From positions 248,001-312,000 of the forward strand of contig NZ_CANLYL010000003.1 of NCBI RefSeq assembly GCF_947495275.1: 64,000 bases of DNA, in the 5' to 3' direction. Numbering within the stretch: the first letter of the stretch is position 1; each line of letters opens with the position of its first letter. The translations under genes were made by a program, and so were the position numbers. This document shows, piece by piece, positions 7,728 through 18,027 of this stretch. This stretch comes from an uncultured Roseobacter sp. (GTDB lineage: Bacteria > Pseudomonadota > Alphaproteobacteria > Rhodobacterales > Rhodobacteraceae). Under the pieces are notes generated by a model that was not told the origin of the DNA, did no database searches, and was given only the letters and a program-made list of their open reading frames with translations.

Positions 7728-8074
7728 GCATCCGCATCACACGACGCAGTGTTTTAGCAGGAGCGGTTGCGACAGCAGCCGTTCCGATCCTTGCGTTGCG
7801 GGCCAAAGCAGACGCCGGCCCCAAAATCCACCACGTGAGGATCAAAAGTTTCAAATTTGAACCGGCGCATATCACGGTCAGCATTGGGGACATCATCCGG
7901 TGGACAAATGAAGATGTCGCACCTCATACAGCCACCGCGATCGAAGCTGGATGGGACACCAAACAGCTTCTGAAGGGGGAGAGTGCCGAGATCATTGTGA
8001 CCGACGCGGTGGAAACCAGCTACTATTGCACCTTCCATCCGCACATGAAGGGGAGGTTTGAAATCGTCAGCTAG
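7724..8074 (+). CDS. Tat-exported type 1 copper protein (cupredoxin, amicyanin/pseudoazurin-like)
   Basis: A 116-residue protein with a twin-arginine signal (RR at residues 7-8, then SVLAGAVATAAV). Type 1 copper ligands are all recognisable: His68, Cys102, His105 and Met108 in the CTFHPHM loop. A periplasmic single-electron carrier or copper-binding protein is expected. It starts at TTG, overlapping the DUF4142 stop by three bases; there is no ATG to replace it. The pairing with DUF4142 under a shared putative AraC site suggests a copper- or redox-linked function, which is inference. Confidence 0.85.
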   Translation: MSIRITRRSVLAGAVATAAVPILALRAKADAGPKIHHVRIKSFKFEPAHITVSIGDIIRWTNEDVAPHTATAIEAGWDTKQLLKGESAEIIVTDAVETSYYCTFHPHMKGRFEIVS

Positions 8075-8145
8075 GGTGGCAAAGCCAGCGCCGGAAAGAC
8101 ACAAAGTTTCATGCCTGCCGAAAACACGGCTCTGGCGACCTGCGC

Positions 8146-8748
8146 TCAGGTCACCACGCGTAACGTCAGATTGATGCGACCGCCTTTCGGCAGCAATGTG
8201 CTTGAACCAAACCGAATTCGGTCGACACCATGGTAGGCCATCCGAGCAGGCCCACCCATCACAACAACATCACCGGATTGCAACCACGTCGACCGGGTCT
8301 TGCCACCGCGCGCTGCGTTCCCCATTCGAAACAATCCATCGTCACCCAGTGAAATCGAAACAACCGGCCAGTCAAAACTGTTTTCATCCTTGTCCTGATG
8401 CATCCCCATACGCGCACCTTCACCGTAATAGTTGATCAGGCAGCACTCCGGCGCGCGCGCCAGTCCGGTCAGGTCGCGCCAGATATCCAGCACAGCTTGC
8501 GGCATTGGTGGCCACGCCATGCCGTCCGGGTGTGTTTCAGAATACCGATAGCCACGTCTGTCGGTGATCCACCCGAACTTACCCGCCGCAGTCATCCGCA
8601 CGGACATCGCTTTGCCGCTTGGCGTTACGGGGGAGAAAAAAGGCGCAGATCGAGCCACCTGGCGAAGCGTGCCCAACAGGTCGTTCTGCGCGTCAATGGG
8701 CAGGTAAGATTTATGAATGTCGAACCCCGCAACCGTCAAAATCGCCAT
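8146..8748 (-). CDS. alkB: Alkylated DNA repair dioxygenase, AlkB family
   Basis: An Fe(II)/2-oxoglutarate dioxygenase that oxidatively removes methyl lesions such as 1-methyladenine and 3-methylcytosine. In this 200-residue protein the iron ligands are His117 and Asp119 (MHQDKDE) and His173 (AYHGVDR). The 2-oxoglutarate-binding arginines lie in the C-terminal RINLTLR. The substrate-gating segment CLINYYGEGARMGMHQD is typical of bacterial AlkB. The start at 8748 follows GGAGG; a longer frame upstream is unsupported. A hairpin (8137-8152) overlaps the stop codon but has no U-tract. No ada box or neighbouring ada gene is visible. Confidence 0.92.
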   Translation of the reverse strand: MAILTVAGFDIHKSYLPIDAQNDLLGTLRQVARSAPFFSPVTPSGKAMSVRMTAAGKFGWITDRRGYRYSETHPDGMAWPPMPQAVLDIWRDLTGLARAPECCLINYYGEGARMGMHQDKDENSFDWPVVSISLGDDGLFRMGNAARGGKTRSTWLQSGDVVVMGGPARMAYHGVDRIRFGSSTLLPKGGRINLTLRVVT

Positions 8749-8817
8749 CCATCCTCCGGGATCATCAGAAATGCATCGAAATTGTATCAAGAATCCACAT
8801 ACGCATGCGTCCTAAAG

Positions 8818-8846
8818 GTTGCAGCGCGCGAAGCCCCTCCTTATAT
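8818..8846 (+). promoter_or_regulatory. Candidate RpoH (sigma-32) promoter of dnaKJ
   Basis: GTTG (8818-8821), an 18-base spacer, then CTTATAT (8840-8846). This fits the alphaproteobacterial heat-shock pattern CTTG-N17/18-CyTATnT with one mismatch in the -35. It is about 110 bases upstream of dnaK. No CIRCE operator (TTAGCACTC-N9-GAGTGCTAA) is present, so HrcA is unlikely to control this operon. Confidence 0.55.
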
Positions 8847-8959
8847 ACCCTCCGAACCGCGTGAGGCGACCCGCTTCATGTGAATTGAGATCGGGGCAGC
8901 GGCGCCATAACGGGCCAATCGCTCCGTGTCATCGCCTTGAGTAAATGAGGGATCTAAAC

Positions 8960-10867
8960 ATGGCCAAAGTCATTGGTATCGACCTGGGAACCACCAACAG
9001 CTGCATTTCCATCATGGACGGCAGCCAACCCCGTGTAATTGAGAATTCCGAAGGCGCGCGGACGACCCCGTCCATCGTCGCGTTCACGGATGATGAGCGC
9101 CTCGTGGGTCAGCCCGCGAAACGGCAAGCCGTCACCAACCCTGAAAACACCATCTTCGGTGTCAAACGTCTGATCGGTCGTCGGTATGACGATGCGGATC
9201 TTGCCAAGGACAAGAAGAACATGCCGTTCAACGTCATCGACGGCGGTAACGGCGACGCCTGGGTGGAAGCCAAAGGTGAGAAATACTCCCCGTCTCAAAT
9301 CTCCGCTTTCATCCTCGGCAAGATGAAAGAGACCGCTGAGAGCTACCTCGGCGAGGATGTGACCCAAGCGGTCATCACCGTGCCGGCCTATTTCAACGAC
9401 GCGCAACGTCAGGCCACCAAAGACGCCGGCAAGATCGCCGGTCTGGAAGTGCTGCGCATCATCAACGAGCCGACAGCTGCCGCACTGGCCTATGGTCTCG
9501 ACAAGGAGAACACGCAGACCATCGCGGTCTATGACCTCGGCGGCGGTACTTTCGACGTGACCATCCTCGAAATCGATGACGGCCTGTTTGAGGTGAAATC
9601 CACCAACGGGGACACCTTCCTGGGGGGTGAAGACTTTGACATGCGCATCGTCAACTACCTCGCAGATGAGTTCAAAAAAGAGCATCAGGTTGACCTGACC
9701 AAAGACAAGATGGCCCTGCAGCGCCTGAAAGAGGCCGCAGAGAAAGCCAAGATCGAACTCTCGAGTTCCAGCCAGACCGAGATCAACCAGCCGTTCATTT
9801 CCATGGGCGCCAACGGCCAGCCGTTGCATATGGTCATGAAGCTGACCCGTTCCAAACTGGAAAGCCTCGTCAGCGACCTGATCAAGAATTCGATCAAACC
9901 CTGCCAGGCCGCTCTGAAAGATGCAGGTCTGTCGCCCTCCGACATCGACGAGGTCGTTCTGGTTGGTGGTATGACTCGCATGCCGAAAGTGGTCGAGGAA
10001 GTGACCAAATTCTTCGGCAAGGAGCCGCACAAGGGTGTGAACCCGGACGAGGTTGTCGCCATGGGTGCCGCGATTCAGGCCGGTGTTCTTCAGGGCGACG
10101 TCAAAGACGTGGTTCTGCTCGACGTGACACCGCTGAGCTTGGGCATCGAAACACTGGGTGGCGTTTTCACCCGCCTCATCGACCGCAACACAACGATCCC
10201 AACGAAGAAATCGCAAATCTTCTCTACAGCCGAAGATAACCAGAACGCTGTGACCATCCGGGTTTTCCAAGGTGAGCGCGAGATGGCTTCCGACAACAAA
10301 ATCCTCGGAGCCTTCAATCTCGAAAACATCCCGCCCGCCCCACGCGGCATGCCGCAGATCGAAGTAACCTTCGACATTGATGCCAACGGCATCGTGTCAG
10401 TGGGCGCGATGGACAAAGGCACTGGCAAAGAACAGAAAATCACGATCCAGGCGTCTGGTGGTCTCTCGGACGAAGACATCGAGAAAATGGTGAAGGACGC
10501 CGAAGAGAACGCGGAGGCCGACAAAGAGCGCCGCGAACTCATCGAAGCGAAGAACCAGGCGGAAAGCCTTATCCACTCGACCGAGAAGTCGATGGAGGAG
10601 CATGCCGATAAGGTCGATCCGACCACCATTGAAGCCATCGAGCTCGCGATTGCCGCGCTCAAGGACGAGCTGGAAACCGAGAATGCCGACAAGATCAAGT
10701 CTGGTATTCAGAACGTCACCGAAGCTGCGATGAAACTTGGCGAGGCCATCTATAAAGCCGCTCAGGAAGACGATGAGGATGTCGCGGCCGCGGCTGACGA
10801 AGCGCCCGGCGACGACGACATCGTCGACGCCGAGTTCGAAGACCTCGACGACGACAAGCGCGCGTGA
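8960..10867 (+). CDS. dnaK: Chaperone protein DnaK (Hsp70)
   Basis: ATP-dependent Hsp70 chaperone that works with DnaJ and GrpE, both encoded in this window. The 635-residue protein has the N-terminal phosphate-loop signature [28 protein letters not shown] near 143-159, [10 protein letters not shown] near 195, the nucleotide-exchange region, the interdomain linker [15 protein letters not shown] and an acidic C-terminus rich in Asp/Glu. The ATG at 8960 follows GAGGGA; an in-frame ATG five codons upstream is less well placed. dnaJ follows after 77 bases, with a hairpin between them. Confidence 0.98.
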   Translation: MAKVIGIDLGTTNSCISIMDGSQPRVIENSEGARTTPSIVAFTDDERLVGQPAKRQAVTNPENTIFGVKRLIGRRYDDADLAKDKKNMPFNVIDGGNGDAWVEAKGEKYSPSQISAFILGKMKETAESYLGEDVTQAVITVPAYFNDAQRQATKDAGKIAGLEVLRIINEPTAAALAYGLDKENTQTIAVYDLGGGTFDVTILEIDDGLFEVKSTNGDTFLGGEDFDMRIVNYLADEFKKEHQVDLTKDKMALQRLKEAAEKAKIELSSSSQTEINQPFISMGANGQPLHMVMKLTRSKLESLVSDLIKNSIKPCQAALKDAGLSPSDIDEVVLVGGMTRMPKVVEEVTKFFGKEPHKGVNPDEVVAMGAAIQAGVLQGDVKDVVLLDVTPLSLGIETLGGVFTRLIDRNTTIPTKKSQIFSTAEDNQNAVTIRVFQGEREMASDNKILGAFNLENIPPAPRGMPQIEVTFDIDANGIVSVGAMDKGTGKEQKITIQASGGLSDEDIEKMVKDAEENAEADKERRELIEAKNQAESLIHSTEKSMEEHADKVDPTTIEAIELAIAALKDELETENADKIKSGIQNVTEAAMKLGEAIYKAAQEDDEDVAAAADEAPGDDDIVDAEFEDLDDDKRA

Positions 10868-10895
10868 GCCGCGCGTAACCCGGAACCACTGCATA

Positions 10896-10915
10896 GGCCG
10901 ACCTCCGGGTCGGCC
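10896..10915 (+). other. dnaK-dnaJ intergenic hairpin
   Basis: GGCCGACC-TCCG-GGTCGGCC, an 8-bp perfect GC stem with a 4-base loop, lies between dnaK and dnaJ without a following U-tract. It could stabilise the dnaK mRNA 3' end or lower dnaJ output relative to dnaK. It is not a full intrinsic terminator. Confidence 0.6.
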
Positions 10916-10944
10916 TCTCACGTTCCAGCAAGGGGACCTAGTTG

Positions 10945-12096
10945 ATGGCAAAACGTGATTATTATGAGGTTCTTGGCGTCGCCAAAGGTGCCTCGGCGGA
11001 CGAGATAAAAAAGGGCTATCGCAGCAAGGCGAAAGAGCTTCACCCCGATCGCAACAAAGACAATCCGCAAGCTGAATCTCAGTTCAAAGAGGCCAACGAG
11101 GCCTATGAAGTCCTCAAGGATGCTGACAAAAAGGCGGCCTACGACCGCTATGGTCATGCAGCATTTGAAGGCGGTATGGGCGGCGGCGGGCGTCCCGGTG
11201 GCGGATTTGGCGGAGGTCAAGGCGACTTCTCATCGGCATTTTCGGACGTCTTTGACGATCTTTTCGGCGACTTCATGGGCGGGCAGCAACGCGGCGGCGG
11301 GCGCCGCGCAGCGCGTGGCTCGGACCTGCGCTACAATCTGAGCGTCACGCTGGAAGATGCCTTCTCCGGCCTGCAAAAAACGATCAACGTCCCCACATCG
11401 GTGAGCTGTGACAGTTGCAGTGGTACGGGAGCCGAAGGCGGATCAGAACCGACAACATGCCCAACCTGTTCCGGTATGGGTAAGGTGCGCGCGCAACAGG
11501 GTTTCTTCACCGTTGAACGTACCTGTCCGACTTGTTCCGGCTTGGGACAGCACATCAAGAACCCCTGTAAATCCTGCCAGGGCGCTGGTCGACAGGAAAA
11601 AGATCGTGCCCTCTCCGTCAACATCCCTGCGGGCGTCGAAACGGGAACGCGGATCAGGCTCGCTGGCGAAGGCGAAGCCGGCATGCGAGGCGGTCCCTCC
11701 GGAGACCTCTACATCTTCATCGAAGTTGCAGAGCACGAATTGTTCCAGCGAGATGGCGGCAATCTATTCTGTCGTGTACCGGTTTCGATGGCCAAGGCCG
11801 CCCTTGGCGGATCGATCGAAGTTCCAACCATCGATGGCGGTCGCGGTCGCGTTCAAATTCCTGCGGGCAGCCAGTCCGGCCGCCAAATGCGGTTGCGGAA
11901 CAAAGGCATGCCAGCGCTCAGAGGTGCCGGATCGGGTGACATGTTCATCGAGCTGGCTGTCGAAACGCCTGTCAATCTTACAGCGCGGCAAAAGGAACTG
12001 TTGGCAGAATTTGAAGATCTCTCGGAGAACAACAATCCAGAATCGTCGAGCTTCTTCTCTAGCGTGAAGAGTTTCTGGGATTCGATGAAGGGATGA
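10945..12096 (+). CDS. dnaJ: Chaperone protein DnaJ (Hsp40)
   Basis: Co-chaperone that delivers unfolded proteins to DnaK and stimulates its ATPase. The 383-residue class A protein has a J domain with HPD near residue 33, a long glycine/phenylalanine-rich linker, and four zinc-binding CxxCxGxG repeats ([32 protein letters not shown]). The C-terminal substrate-binding domains follow. ATG at 10945 is preceded by AAGGGGA; the TTG just before it is less likely. It lies in an operon with dnaK. Confidence 0.98.
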   Translation: MAKRDYYEVLGVAKGASADEIKKGYRSKAKELHPDRNKDNPQAESQFKEANEAYEVLKDADKKAAYDRYGHAAFEGGMGGGGRPGGGFGGGQGDFSSAFSDVFDDLFGDFMGGQQRGGGRRAARGSDLRYNLSVTLEDAFSGLQKTINVPTSVSCDSCSGTGAEGGSEPTTCPTCSGMGKVRAQQGFFTVERTCPTCSGLGQHIKNPCKSCQGAGRQEKDRALSVNIPAGVETGTRIRLAGEGEAGMRGGPSGDLYIFIEVAEHELFQRDGGNLFCRVPVSMAKAALGGSIEVPTIDGGRGRVQIPAGSQSGRQMRLRNKGMPALRGAGSGDMFIELAVETPVNLTARQKELLAEFEDLSENNNPESSSFFSSVKSFWDSMKG

Positions 12097-12436
12097 TGGG
12101 CAATAGCCATCCTCTTGGGCGCTTTCCCGAGCATTAGTCCCTGAAATAGAGCGTGTTGACATACCGCCAAAGCGGAATAGCCGGGCCAAAGGTCCGACTA
12201 TTCTTCTTTATCAACCTCAAGTTCGAATTGACATCCAACCCAGTGCAGTCTCACTCCCGATCTGCTGTTTGGCGATGGCGTATCGCGACTCCAACGCTAT
12301 CGCGACCGACCAGCCATCAGCAGAATCTGATTTTCTAGTTTCAAAATTACCCGCCAAAACCTGCAAATCCTCGATCTTGCCAAGGCAGGAAAATCTGACA
12401 GGATGAGTTTGCAATGCGCGGTATCCTCCTTGTGGA
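12097..12436. other. 340-base spacer after dnaJ
   Basis: A convergent region between dnaJ and the PstS/OmpA-like gene. It holds one convincing hairpin (listed separately), a small CCGC-caaa-GCGG stem next to it (12164-12175), and the nonamer TATCGCGAC twice near 12284-12306. No convincing gene, RNA or promoter is seen. Confidence 0.5.
12175..12209 (+). terminator. Intrinsic terminator of dnaKJ
   Basis: GAATAG pairs with CTATTC outside, then CGG with CCG and CC with GG around an AAA loop, with one C-A mismatch and one G-U pair. TTCTTT follows. It lies 78 bases past the dnaJ stop. Confidence 0.65.
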
Positions 12437-13990
12437 TCAACGCACCCAGACTTCGACGCGGCGATTTGCCTGACGTCCCCAGGCGCTGTTGTCACAGGCC
12501 ATGGGCATCGCTTCTCCGAACGCATCGACCTGCAATTCGACACGGTCGAGGTCCGCTGTTTCCGCCACTGCGACCACAGCCTGCCGCACCGCTTCAGCCC
12601 GTCGCAGAGCGATACCCTTATTGGTGGTTGCCGGACCATCACCGTCACTGAAACCGACGAACAGGAGCTTTCGCGTGTCGTACCGCCCTTGTTCCAGGGC
12701 ACGACCCAACTGTTGGATATTGGAACGAGATTGCGCATCGAGGCGGACCGACCCCGCCTCGAACCTGAAGGAGGTCGTAAGCCGCTTCATCGGTGACAGG
12801 GTGAACGTCATACGTTGCAATTCAGATAGTTCAATCTCCACGCCAGCCGCTGCGATGGCGTTGGCAAAGCGGTCCCCCTGTTCATCAACTGGGACTTCTT
12901 CGGCTGCCTGATCGACAAACCCGGCCCGGCGAATCACGATCTGCGCAGCAGGACCTCTGGTGAATGCCAGAAATTCGCGCGCAACCTTGGGTAACCGCCG
13001 TGCCGGGTGGTAAAGGAACATTGGCGCGGTCAATGGGTAATCTTCTGTCTTTATTGAGCGGCGCGTGGCTCTCAGCATCCGGCCACAGTCTCCGGTCAAT
13101 GTAAGCGGTTGCGCATTCCCCACTTCTGCAAAACTGGCAACGCCCAATGCAAATGGGTCGGACGCGACCGCTTGGGCAAGTTCAATCCCACGATCATGAC
13201 GAACAACGTTTGGCGACATCTGCAACCCCACAGGTGCGATGATTTCATCCTCGATGGCCTGTCCGAGACCGGTTTTGGCGTCGGGCGCATGTAAGGTGAT
13301 CGGTGCATCCGGCCCCCCAAGAGCGGACCAGTTGGTGATCTGACCGACATAGGCGCGGGCCAAATTCAAAGGGGCTATGTCTTTGAGCGGGTTGTTCGGT
13401 GCGACGATCGGCACAACGGCATCCAAAGCCAGAACGAGGCTGCGATTGTCATCGGTCATATCCCCCATCCCAGAATCGCGCGCACGCTGCTGCTCGTCAG
13501 GACGGATTTCGCGCAAAGCCATGACCAGATCAGCTTCGTTGGCGAGCAGGTCAGCAAACCCCTCGTCGGTATTGGTAACCCGAAAGAAAAATTCCGCGAC
13601 GCGTTTTTGGGTATCTGAATCTGTCAGGCTGTAGGTAAAATGCGTTTTGTCCTCAGTCTTGCGTTCGGCCTCATACCCATTGCGCAGCGCAAATCCTTCC
13701 ACCAGTGCCGGCATCAACACAGCCCCCATAGTTGCCGATCCCGACAGGTAGAGCTCCGCAACAAAATCCTGCAGATTTGGACAGCCCGGGCCATCACATG
13801 AGACGCCCGACCCATCAACCGTCAATTCACCGTAGAGTGTTTCGAGACGATAGAACTCACCATCAAACCCCAACAACGTGCCGGACAATTCCACGCGCCC
13901 GTCCCGGGACGTCAGTGTCACATCCTGGGCAAGAGGGGCGGTCCCCAATAGGCAAAGTGCGGCGAAAACCGCCACACGTTTCCATGTCAT
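12437..13990 (-). CDS. Periplasmic PstS-like binding protein fused to an OmpA peptidoglycan-binding domain
   Basis: A 517-residue exported protein. A signal peptide ends near LAQ (residue 22). About 50 residues follow that form a small beta-rich domain (GTLLGFDGEFYRLETLYGEL), then a phosphate-type solute-binding domain from about 75 to 370. The C-terminal 110 residues are OmpA-like: FRFEAGSVRLDAQSR, GFSDGDGPATTNKGIALRRA and GRQANRRVEVWV. The protein is thus likely tethered to peptidoglycan rather than serving a transporter directly; no ABC permease lies nearby. The gene is 22 bases downstream of an uncharacterised envelope protein gene, probably in one operon. Ligand and role are unknown. Confidence 0.8.
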   Translation of the reverse strand: MTWKRVAVFAALCLLGTAPLAQDVTLTSRDGRVELSGTLLGFDGEFYRLETLYGELTVDGSGVSCDGPGCPNLQDFVAELYLSGSATMGAVLMPALVEGFALRNGYEAERKTEDKTHFTYSLTDSDTQKRVAEFFFRVTNTDEGFADLLANEADLVMALREIRPDEQQRARDSGMGDMTDDNRSLVLALDAVVPIVAPNNPLKDIAPLNLARAYVGQITNWSALGGPDAPITLHAPDAKTGLGQAIEDEIIAPVGLQMSPNVVRHDRGIELAQAVASDPFALGVASFAEVGNAQPLTLTGDCGRMLRATRRSIKTEDYPLTAPMFLYHPARRLPKVAREFLAFTRGPAAQIVIRRAGFVDQAAEEVPVDEQGDRFANAIAAAGVEIELSELQRMTFTLSPMKRLTTSFRFEAGSVRLDAQSRSNIQQLGRALEQGRYDTRKLLFVGFSDGDGPATTNKGIALRRAEAVRQAVVAVAETADLDRVELQVDAFGEAMPMACDNSAWGRQANRRVEVWVR

Positions 13991-14012
13991 GTGAATGTGC
14001 CTCGTCGCAAAC

Positions 14013-15041
14013 CTACTTTGAAGCGACTGTCAGGTCTTCGAGCGGATTATTCAACACCAGAAAGTTGCCAACCGCGTCGCAGCCGGGAACCGCGAGCGAC
14101 AATGCCTTTATCGGCAGTATCGCGCCCGCGACCAGTTTCAGCGCTTTTGCCTCGACTTCTCGTCCGCAATTCCGGTCGGTCACCTCGGTTTCCACACTCA
14201 ATTGCAGGGCGGCTTTGTCGTAGGAAGGGTCCGCTGGATAGGTATAGACCTCAGCCATCAGGCCATCCTCGGCTGAGCTATCGCCATGACGGGTCAGAAA
14301 GCCCCCCCGGCCATCCGCAACTGCGGTCACGTCTCGTGCAGCACCTGCCCACACATGGCCAGCGTCCCCATAGGAAGCGCCGAGTTCACGAGCATGGATT
14401 TGCACGGTATCTTCGCCCTGCCATTGCAGCACAACACGTTCGTACAGGGAAACGGTTTGTACGCTAGCGGTCGTGGCAACGCGGTGGCCGTTGGCAAAGG
14501 TTACCGAAAATTCAGCCTGTTCAGACATTGCGGGCACAGCGACGTCAAGGCCCCCGGTATCAGATGTCGTTTCGGTGAATTTCAGACCCTCATGGCTGAC
14601 GGTGACGCGTTCATTCTGCAGGCAGGGCGCTGTCAGGCTGAGTTTGACCATTGCGGCCGCATAAGGCTCAGCAGACAGTTTGACGGGGCAGGTAAGTTGC
14701 GGGCCCAGTTCGGGTGCCGCGGGTTCTTCCAAGCTGCTTTTCAGGACCGTGGATATCTGTACGGGCATTTCGCGGCTGGGTAATGTTTCGGGTGTGGCAA
14801 CTTCAGCAGAAGTCAAAATAATTTCGCTGATGTCCAGAGATGGCTCAGCCTTGGCAAGATCAAGGTCAGGTGGCGAAAGCTGGTCAAACGACAAGGTTCC
14901 CTGAATTTTCAAATCGTCCGCTGGTATATTCGAAGAACCGTATCGCAACTCGGCCACTTCGCCACTTTGCATGACGAAACCGATGCCGACAGCGCAGGCA
15001 AGGGTCCCTGCTGCAGTCATTATTTCTGTCTTATGCGACAT
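14013..15041 (-). CDS. Conserved envelope protein of unknown function
   Basis: A 342-residue protein I cannot assign to a characterised family. The N-terminus has one hydrophobic stretch (about residues 9-25) that looks like a signal anchor, followed by an acidic, proline-containing linker and a mainly beta C-terminal part. Six cysteines (for example TCPVK, APCLQN, RNCGREV, PGCDAV) suggest disulfides in an oxidising compartment. GAGAGGGA precedes the ATG. It stands between secA and the PstS/OmpA-like gene on the same strand; proximity to secA does not make it a translocase component. Confidence 0.7.
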   Translation of the reverse strand: MSHKTEIMTAAGTLACAVGIGFVMQSGEVAELRYGSSNIPADDLKIQGTLSFDQLSPPDLDLAKAEPSLDISEIILTSAEVATPETLPSREMPVQISTVLKSSLEEPAAPELGPQLTCPVKLSAEPYAAAMVKLSLTAPCLQNERVTVSHEGLKFTETTSDTGGLDVAVPAMSEQAEFSVTFANGHRVATTASVQTVSLYERVVLQWQGEDTVQIHARELGASYGDAGHVWAGAARDVTAVADGRGGFLTRHGDSSAEDGLMAEVYTYPADPSYDKAALQLSVETEVTDRNCGREVEAKALKLVAGAILPIKALSLAVPGCDAVGNFLVLNNPLEDLTVASK

Positions 15042-15148
15042 TACTTTGATCCCTCTCCACCAGTTGGAACAAAGTCTTAATGAAAGGTAAACACGGCTGA
15101 GTTATGACGGTGGAAGGGTGTCATTTTGGCAAGAAGATGGCGAATGCC

Positions 15149-17854
15149 TCAGGTAAAGCGTCCGTGGCAGTGTTTGAATTTCTTGCCGGATCCGCAGGGG
15201 CAAGCCTCGTTTCGACCCGGATTTCCCCAAGTGGACGGATCATCTTCGACAAACCCGTCCATCGCTTCGCCCGCGGATTCTGCGGCAGCACTGCCTCCGA
15301 CAGCAGCCGCCGCACCTTGGGCCGCTGCTTGCTGCGCCCTGATCTGCTCCAGCATCTCGCGTTGCTCATCCTCCGACAGCGGACGGATTTGCGACAGCTT
15401 CTGGGTGACGTCTTCACGCAGACTGTCCAGCATTCCTTCGAAAAGCTGGAAGGATTCATTTTTGTATTCGTTCAGAGGGTCGCGTTGCGCATAGCCGCGA
15501 AAACCCACAACAGACCGCAAATGTTCGAGCGTCAAAAGATGTTCGCGCCATTTGCCGTCAATTGATTGCAACAACAGCTGCTTTTCGATGTTCCGCATGT
15601 TTTCGGAGCCGAACTGTTCCGCCTTCTCAGACATGAGCTTGTCAGCAGCGTCAACCAGACGGTCCCGAATGGCCTCGTCATCGACGCCCTCTTCCTCGAC
15701 CCAATCGCCAACCGGAACATCAAGGCTCAGTTTTTCCAGGACAGCCGTGTGGAGACCTCCTGAATCCCACTGGTCCGCGTAGGTATTCGGTGGCAAGTAT
15801 TGATCGATCAGATCATCAATGACCTGGTGACGCATGTCGGTTGTGATTTCACTGAGGTCCGCCGCTTCCATAATGTCGCGACGCTGGGTAAAGACAACTT
15901 TCCGCTGCTCGTTCATCACGTCATCAAACTTCAGAAGCTGCTTGCGGATGTCGAAGTTGCGTCCTTCGACCTTGGCCTGCGCCCGTTCCAGCGATTTGTT
16001 AACCCAAGGGTGCACAATCGCTTCGCCTTCCTTGAGACCAAGCGTGGTAAGCACTTTTTCCAGCCGCTCCGATCCGAAAATCCGCATCAGGTCATCTTCC
16101 AGGCTGAGATAGAACGATGATCGCCCCGGATCCCCCTGACGGCCTGAACGTCCCCGAAGCTGGTTGTCGATGCGGCGACTTTCATGGCGCTCGGACGCCA
16201 GAACATAAAGGCCGCCTGCCTCCAGCACTTTGGATTTTTCATCGGCATGTTCGGCTTCGACCTTGGCGCGAATGGCCTCCGGGTCTGCTTCGGGGTCTGC
16301 CGCGATGGCATCCAGAACCTGCATGTCCACATTACCGCCAAGCTGAATATCGGTACCGCGGCCCGCCATGTTCGTCGCAATGGTCACGGCGCCGTATTTG
16401 CCGGCATCCGCAACGATCTGGGCTTCCTGTTCGTGCTGTCGTGCGTTCAGCACATTGTGCTTGATGCCCGCCTCCGTCAGCAGATTGCTGAGAATCTCTG
16501 ATTTCTCGATGGAGGTCGTACCCACCAGCGCTGGCTGCCCTTTGGCGTTGCTTTCCTTGATCTGCTCCAGCATCGCGGCGTATTTTTCGCGCACAGTGCG
16601 GTAGACCTGATCGTCTTCGTCAACCCGCGCAATGGGCTTATTGGTCGGGATTTCTACGACCCCAAGGCCGTAGATTTCCTGAAATTCGTCCGCCTCGGTA
16701 AGCGCCGTGCCCGTCATCCCGGCCAGTTTGTTATAAAGACGGAAATAGTTCTGGAATGTCACGGACGCCAGCGTCACGTTCTCGGGCTTGATGGCGACGT
16801 TCTCCTTGGCCTCAATGGCCTGATGCAGCCCATCGGAAAGCCGTCGCCCGGCCATCATGCGACCGGTGAATTCGTCGATGAGCACAACGTCATCGTCCCG
16901 CACAATGTAGTCCTTGTCTCGCTGGAACAGCTTGTGCGCCCGCAAACCCTGGTTCACATGGTGCACGATTGTGGTACTCTCGGGATCATAAAGAGTCTGG
17001 CCTTCTTCCAGAAGCTCCTTTGACCGCAGCAAATCCTCAAGAAACTCGTTACCCTCATCTGTGAAAGTCACATTGCGGGTCTTTTCGTCGAGCTCATAAT
17101 GGGTGTCATCAAGCTCTGGGATTACGGCGTCGACGACCTTATACATCTCCGAGCGATCTTGTGACGGGCCGGAAATGATCAGTGGCGTTCGGGCTTCATC
17201 GATCAGAATCGAGTCCACCTCGTCCACGATCGCGAAATTGTGTTGCTTCTGGAAAATCTGGCTGAGCTCGGACTTCATGTTGTCGCGAAGGTAATCAAAG
17301 CCAAGCTCGTTGTTGGTCGCATAGGTTATGTCGCTGTCGTAGGCGGCACGCTTATCCTCTTCGGTCATTTCCGAATGCGCGACACCGGTAGTCAGCCCCA
17401 AAGCGCCAAAGACCTGCCCCATCCATCCGGCATCCCGTTTGGCCAGGTATTCGTTGACCGTGACGATATGTACACCTTTGCCGGTCAACGCATTCAGATA
17501 GGCGGCAAATGTCGCTGTCAGCGTCTTTCCCTCACCCGTTTTCTGCTCCGCAATATTGCCTTGGTGCAGGAATACAGCACCAATCAACTGCGTGTCGAAA
17601 GCCCGCAGGCCCAGCGCGCGGCGCGCGGCTTCTCGACAATTGGCAAAGGCTTCGGGTAGCAGATCATCCAGGTTTTCGCCGTCCAGAGCCCGCTGCCGCA
17701 GCGCTTCGGTTTTCTCCTTGATGCCATCATCTGTCAGCTTTTCGAACTCGGGCTCAAGGGCGTTGATCTTTTCGATCAGCGGGCGGGTCGCTTTGACCTT
17801 GCGGTCGTTTGGCGTTCCAAAGACCTTTTTTGCGATTGTTCCGATGCCCAGCAT
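15149..17854 (-). CDS. secA: Preprotein translocase ATPase SecA
   Basis: Motor ATPase that drives proteins through SecYEG. The 901-residue length is normal. Walker A ([14 protein letters not shown]) is near residue 104, the helicase-like [16 protein letters not shown] near 210, GTTSIEKSE and [10 protein letters not shown] in the second nucleotide-binding domain. The C-terminal zinc-binding SEC-C tail ([15 protein letters not shown]) contacts SecB and ribosomes. An alanine-rich linker precedes the tail. It diverges from the parvulin gene over about 170 bases. No secM-like leader is visible. Confidence 0.98.
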   Translation of the reverse strand: MLGIGTIAKKVFGTPNDRKVKATRPLIEKINALEPEFEKLTDDGIKEKTEALRQRALDGENLDDLLPEAFANCREAARRALGLRAFDTQLIGAVFLHQGNIAEQKTGEGKTLTATFAAYLNALTGKGVHIVTVNEYLAKRDAGWMGQVFGALGLTTGVAHSEMTEEDKRAAYDSDITYATNNELGFDYLRDNMKSELSQIFQKQHNFAIVDEVDSILIDEARTPLIISGPSQDRSEMYKVVDAVIPELDDTHYELDEKTRNVTFTDEGNEFLEDLLRSKELLEEGQTLYDPESTTIVHHVNQGLRAHKLFQRDKDYIVRDDDVVLIDEFTGRMMAGRRLSDGLHQAIEAKENVAIKPENVTLASVTFQNYFRLYNKLAGMTGTALTEADEFQEIYGLGVVEIPTNKPIARVDEDDQVYRTVREKYAAMLEQIKESNAKGQPALVGTTSIEKSEILSNLLTEAGIKHNVLNARQHEQEAQIVADAGKYGAVTIATNMAGRGTDIQLGGNVDMQVLDAIAADPEADPEAIRAKVEAEHADEKSKVLEAGGLYVLASERHESRRIDNQLRGRSGRQGDPGRSSFYLSLEDDLMRIFGSERLEKVLTTLGLKEGEAIVHPWVNKSLERAQAKVEGRNFDIRKQLLKFDDVMNEQRKVVFTQRRDIMEAADLSEITTDMRHQVIDDLIDQYLPPNTYADQWDSGGLHTAVLEKLSLDVPVGDWVEEEGVDDEAIRDRLVDAADKLMSEKAEQFGSENMRNIEKQLLLQSIDGKWREHLLTLEHLRSVVGFRGYAQRDPLNEYKNESFQLFEGMLDSLREDVTQKLSQIRPLSEDEQREMLEQIRAQQAAAQGAAAAVGGSAAAESAGEAMDGFVEDDPSTWGNPGRNEACPCGSGKKFKHCHGRFT

Positions 17855-18027
17855 GCGTTCTCCAGCCGAAGTTTAGGTAATGGCGCCGATCTGCTTGCTC
17901 GTCTGCGATACAGCCCATAGATAGGTATTGAACGCAGCACTCTTGCCATGTCCATAGGGCGATGTAAGGGTCACGCCAAACCGTGTCAATGTCGCGCCCT
18001 GCCGCGACGCATCCATAGGACCGATCC

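Noticed and set aside
8749..8959. CIRCE element upstream of dnaK
   Set aside because: Searched by eye for TTAGCACTC-N9-GAGTGCTAA; not present. A short ACGCATGCGT palindrome (8801-8810) is not a CIRCE.
8954..10270. Long open frame antisense to dnaK (438 codons)
   Set aside because: Shadow of codon bias in the well-conserved dnaK; no ribosome binding site and no recognisable protein.
12097..12436. Small RNA or gene in the spacer after dnaJ
   Set aside because: Only a terminator and short repeats are seen; no start signal or conserved-looking frame.
14013..15041. Calling the gene next to secA a translocase subunit
   Set aside because: It shows no similarity to SecB, SecDF or YajC; proximity to secA is the only link.
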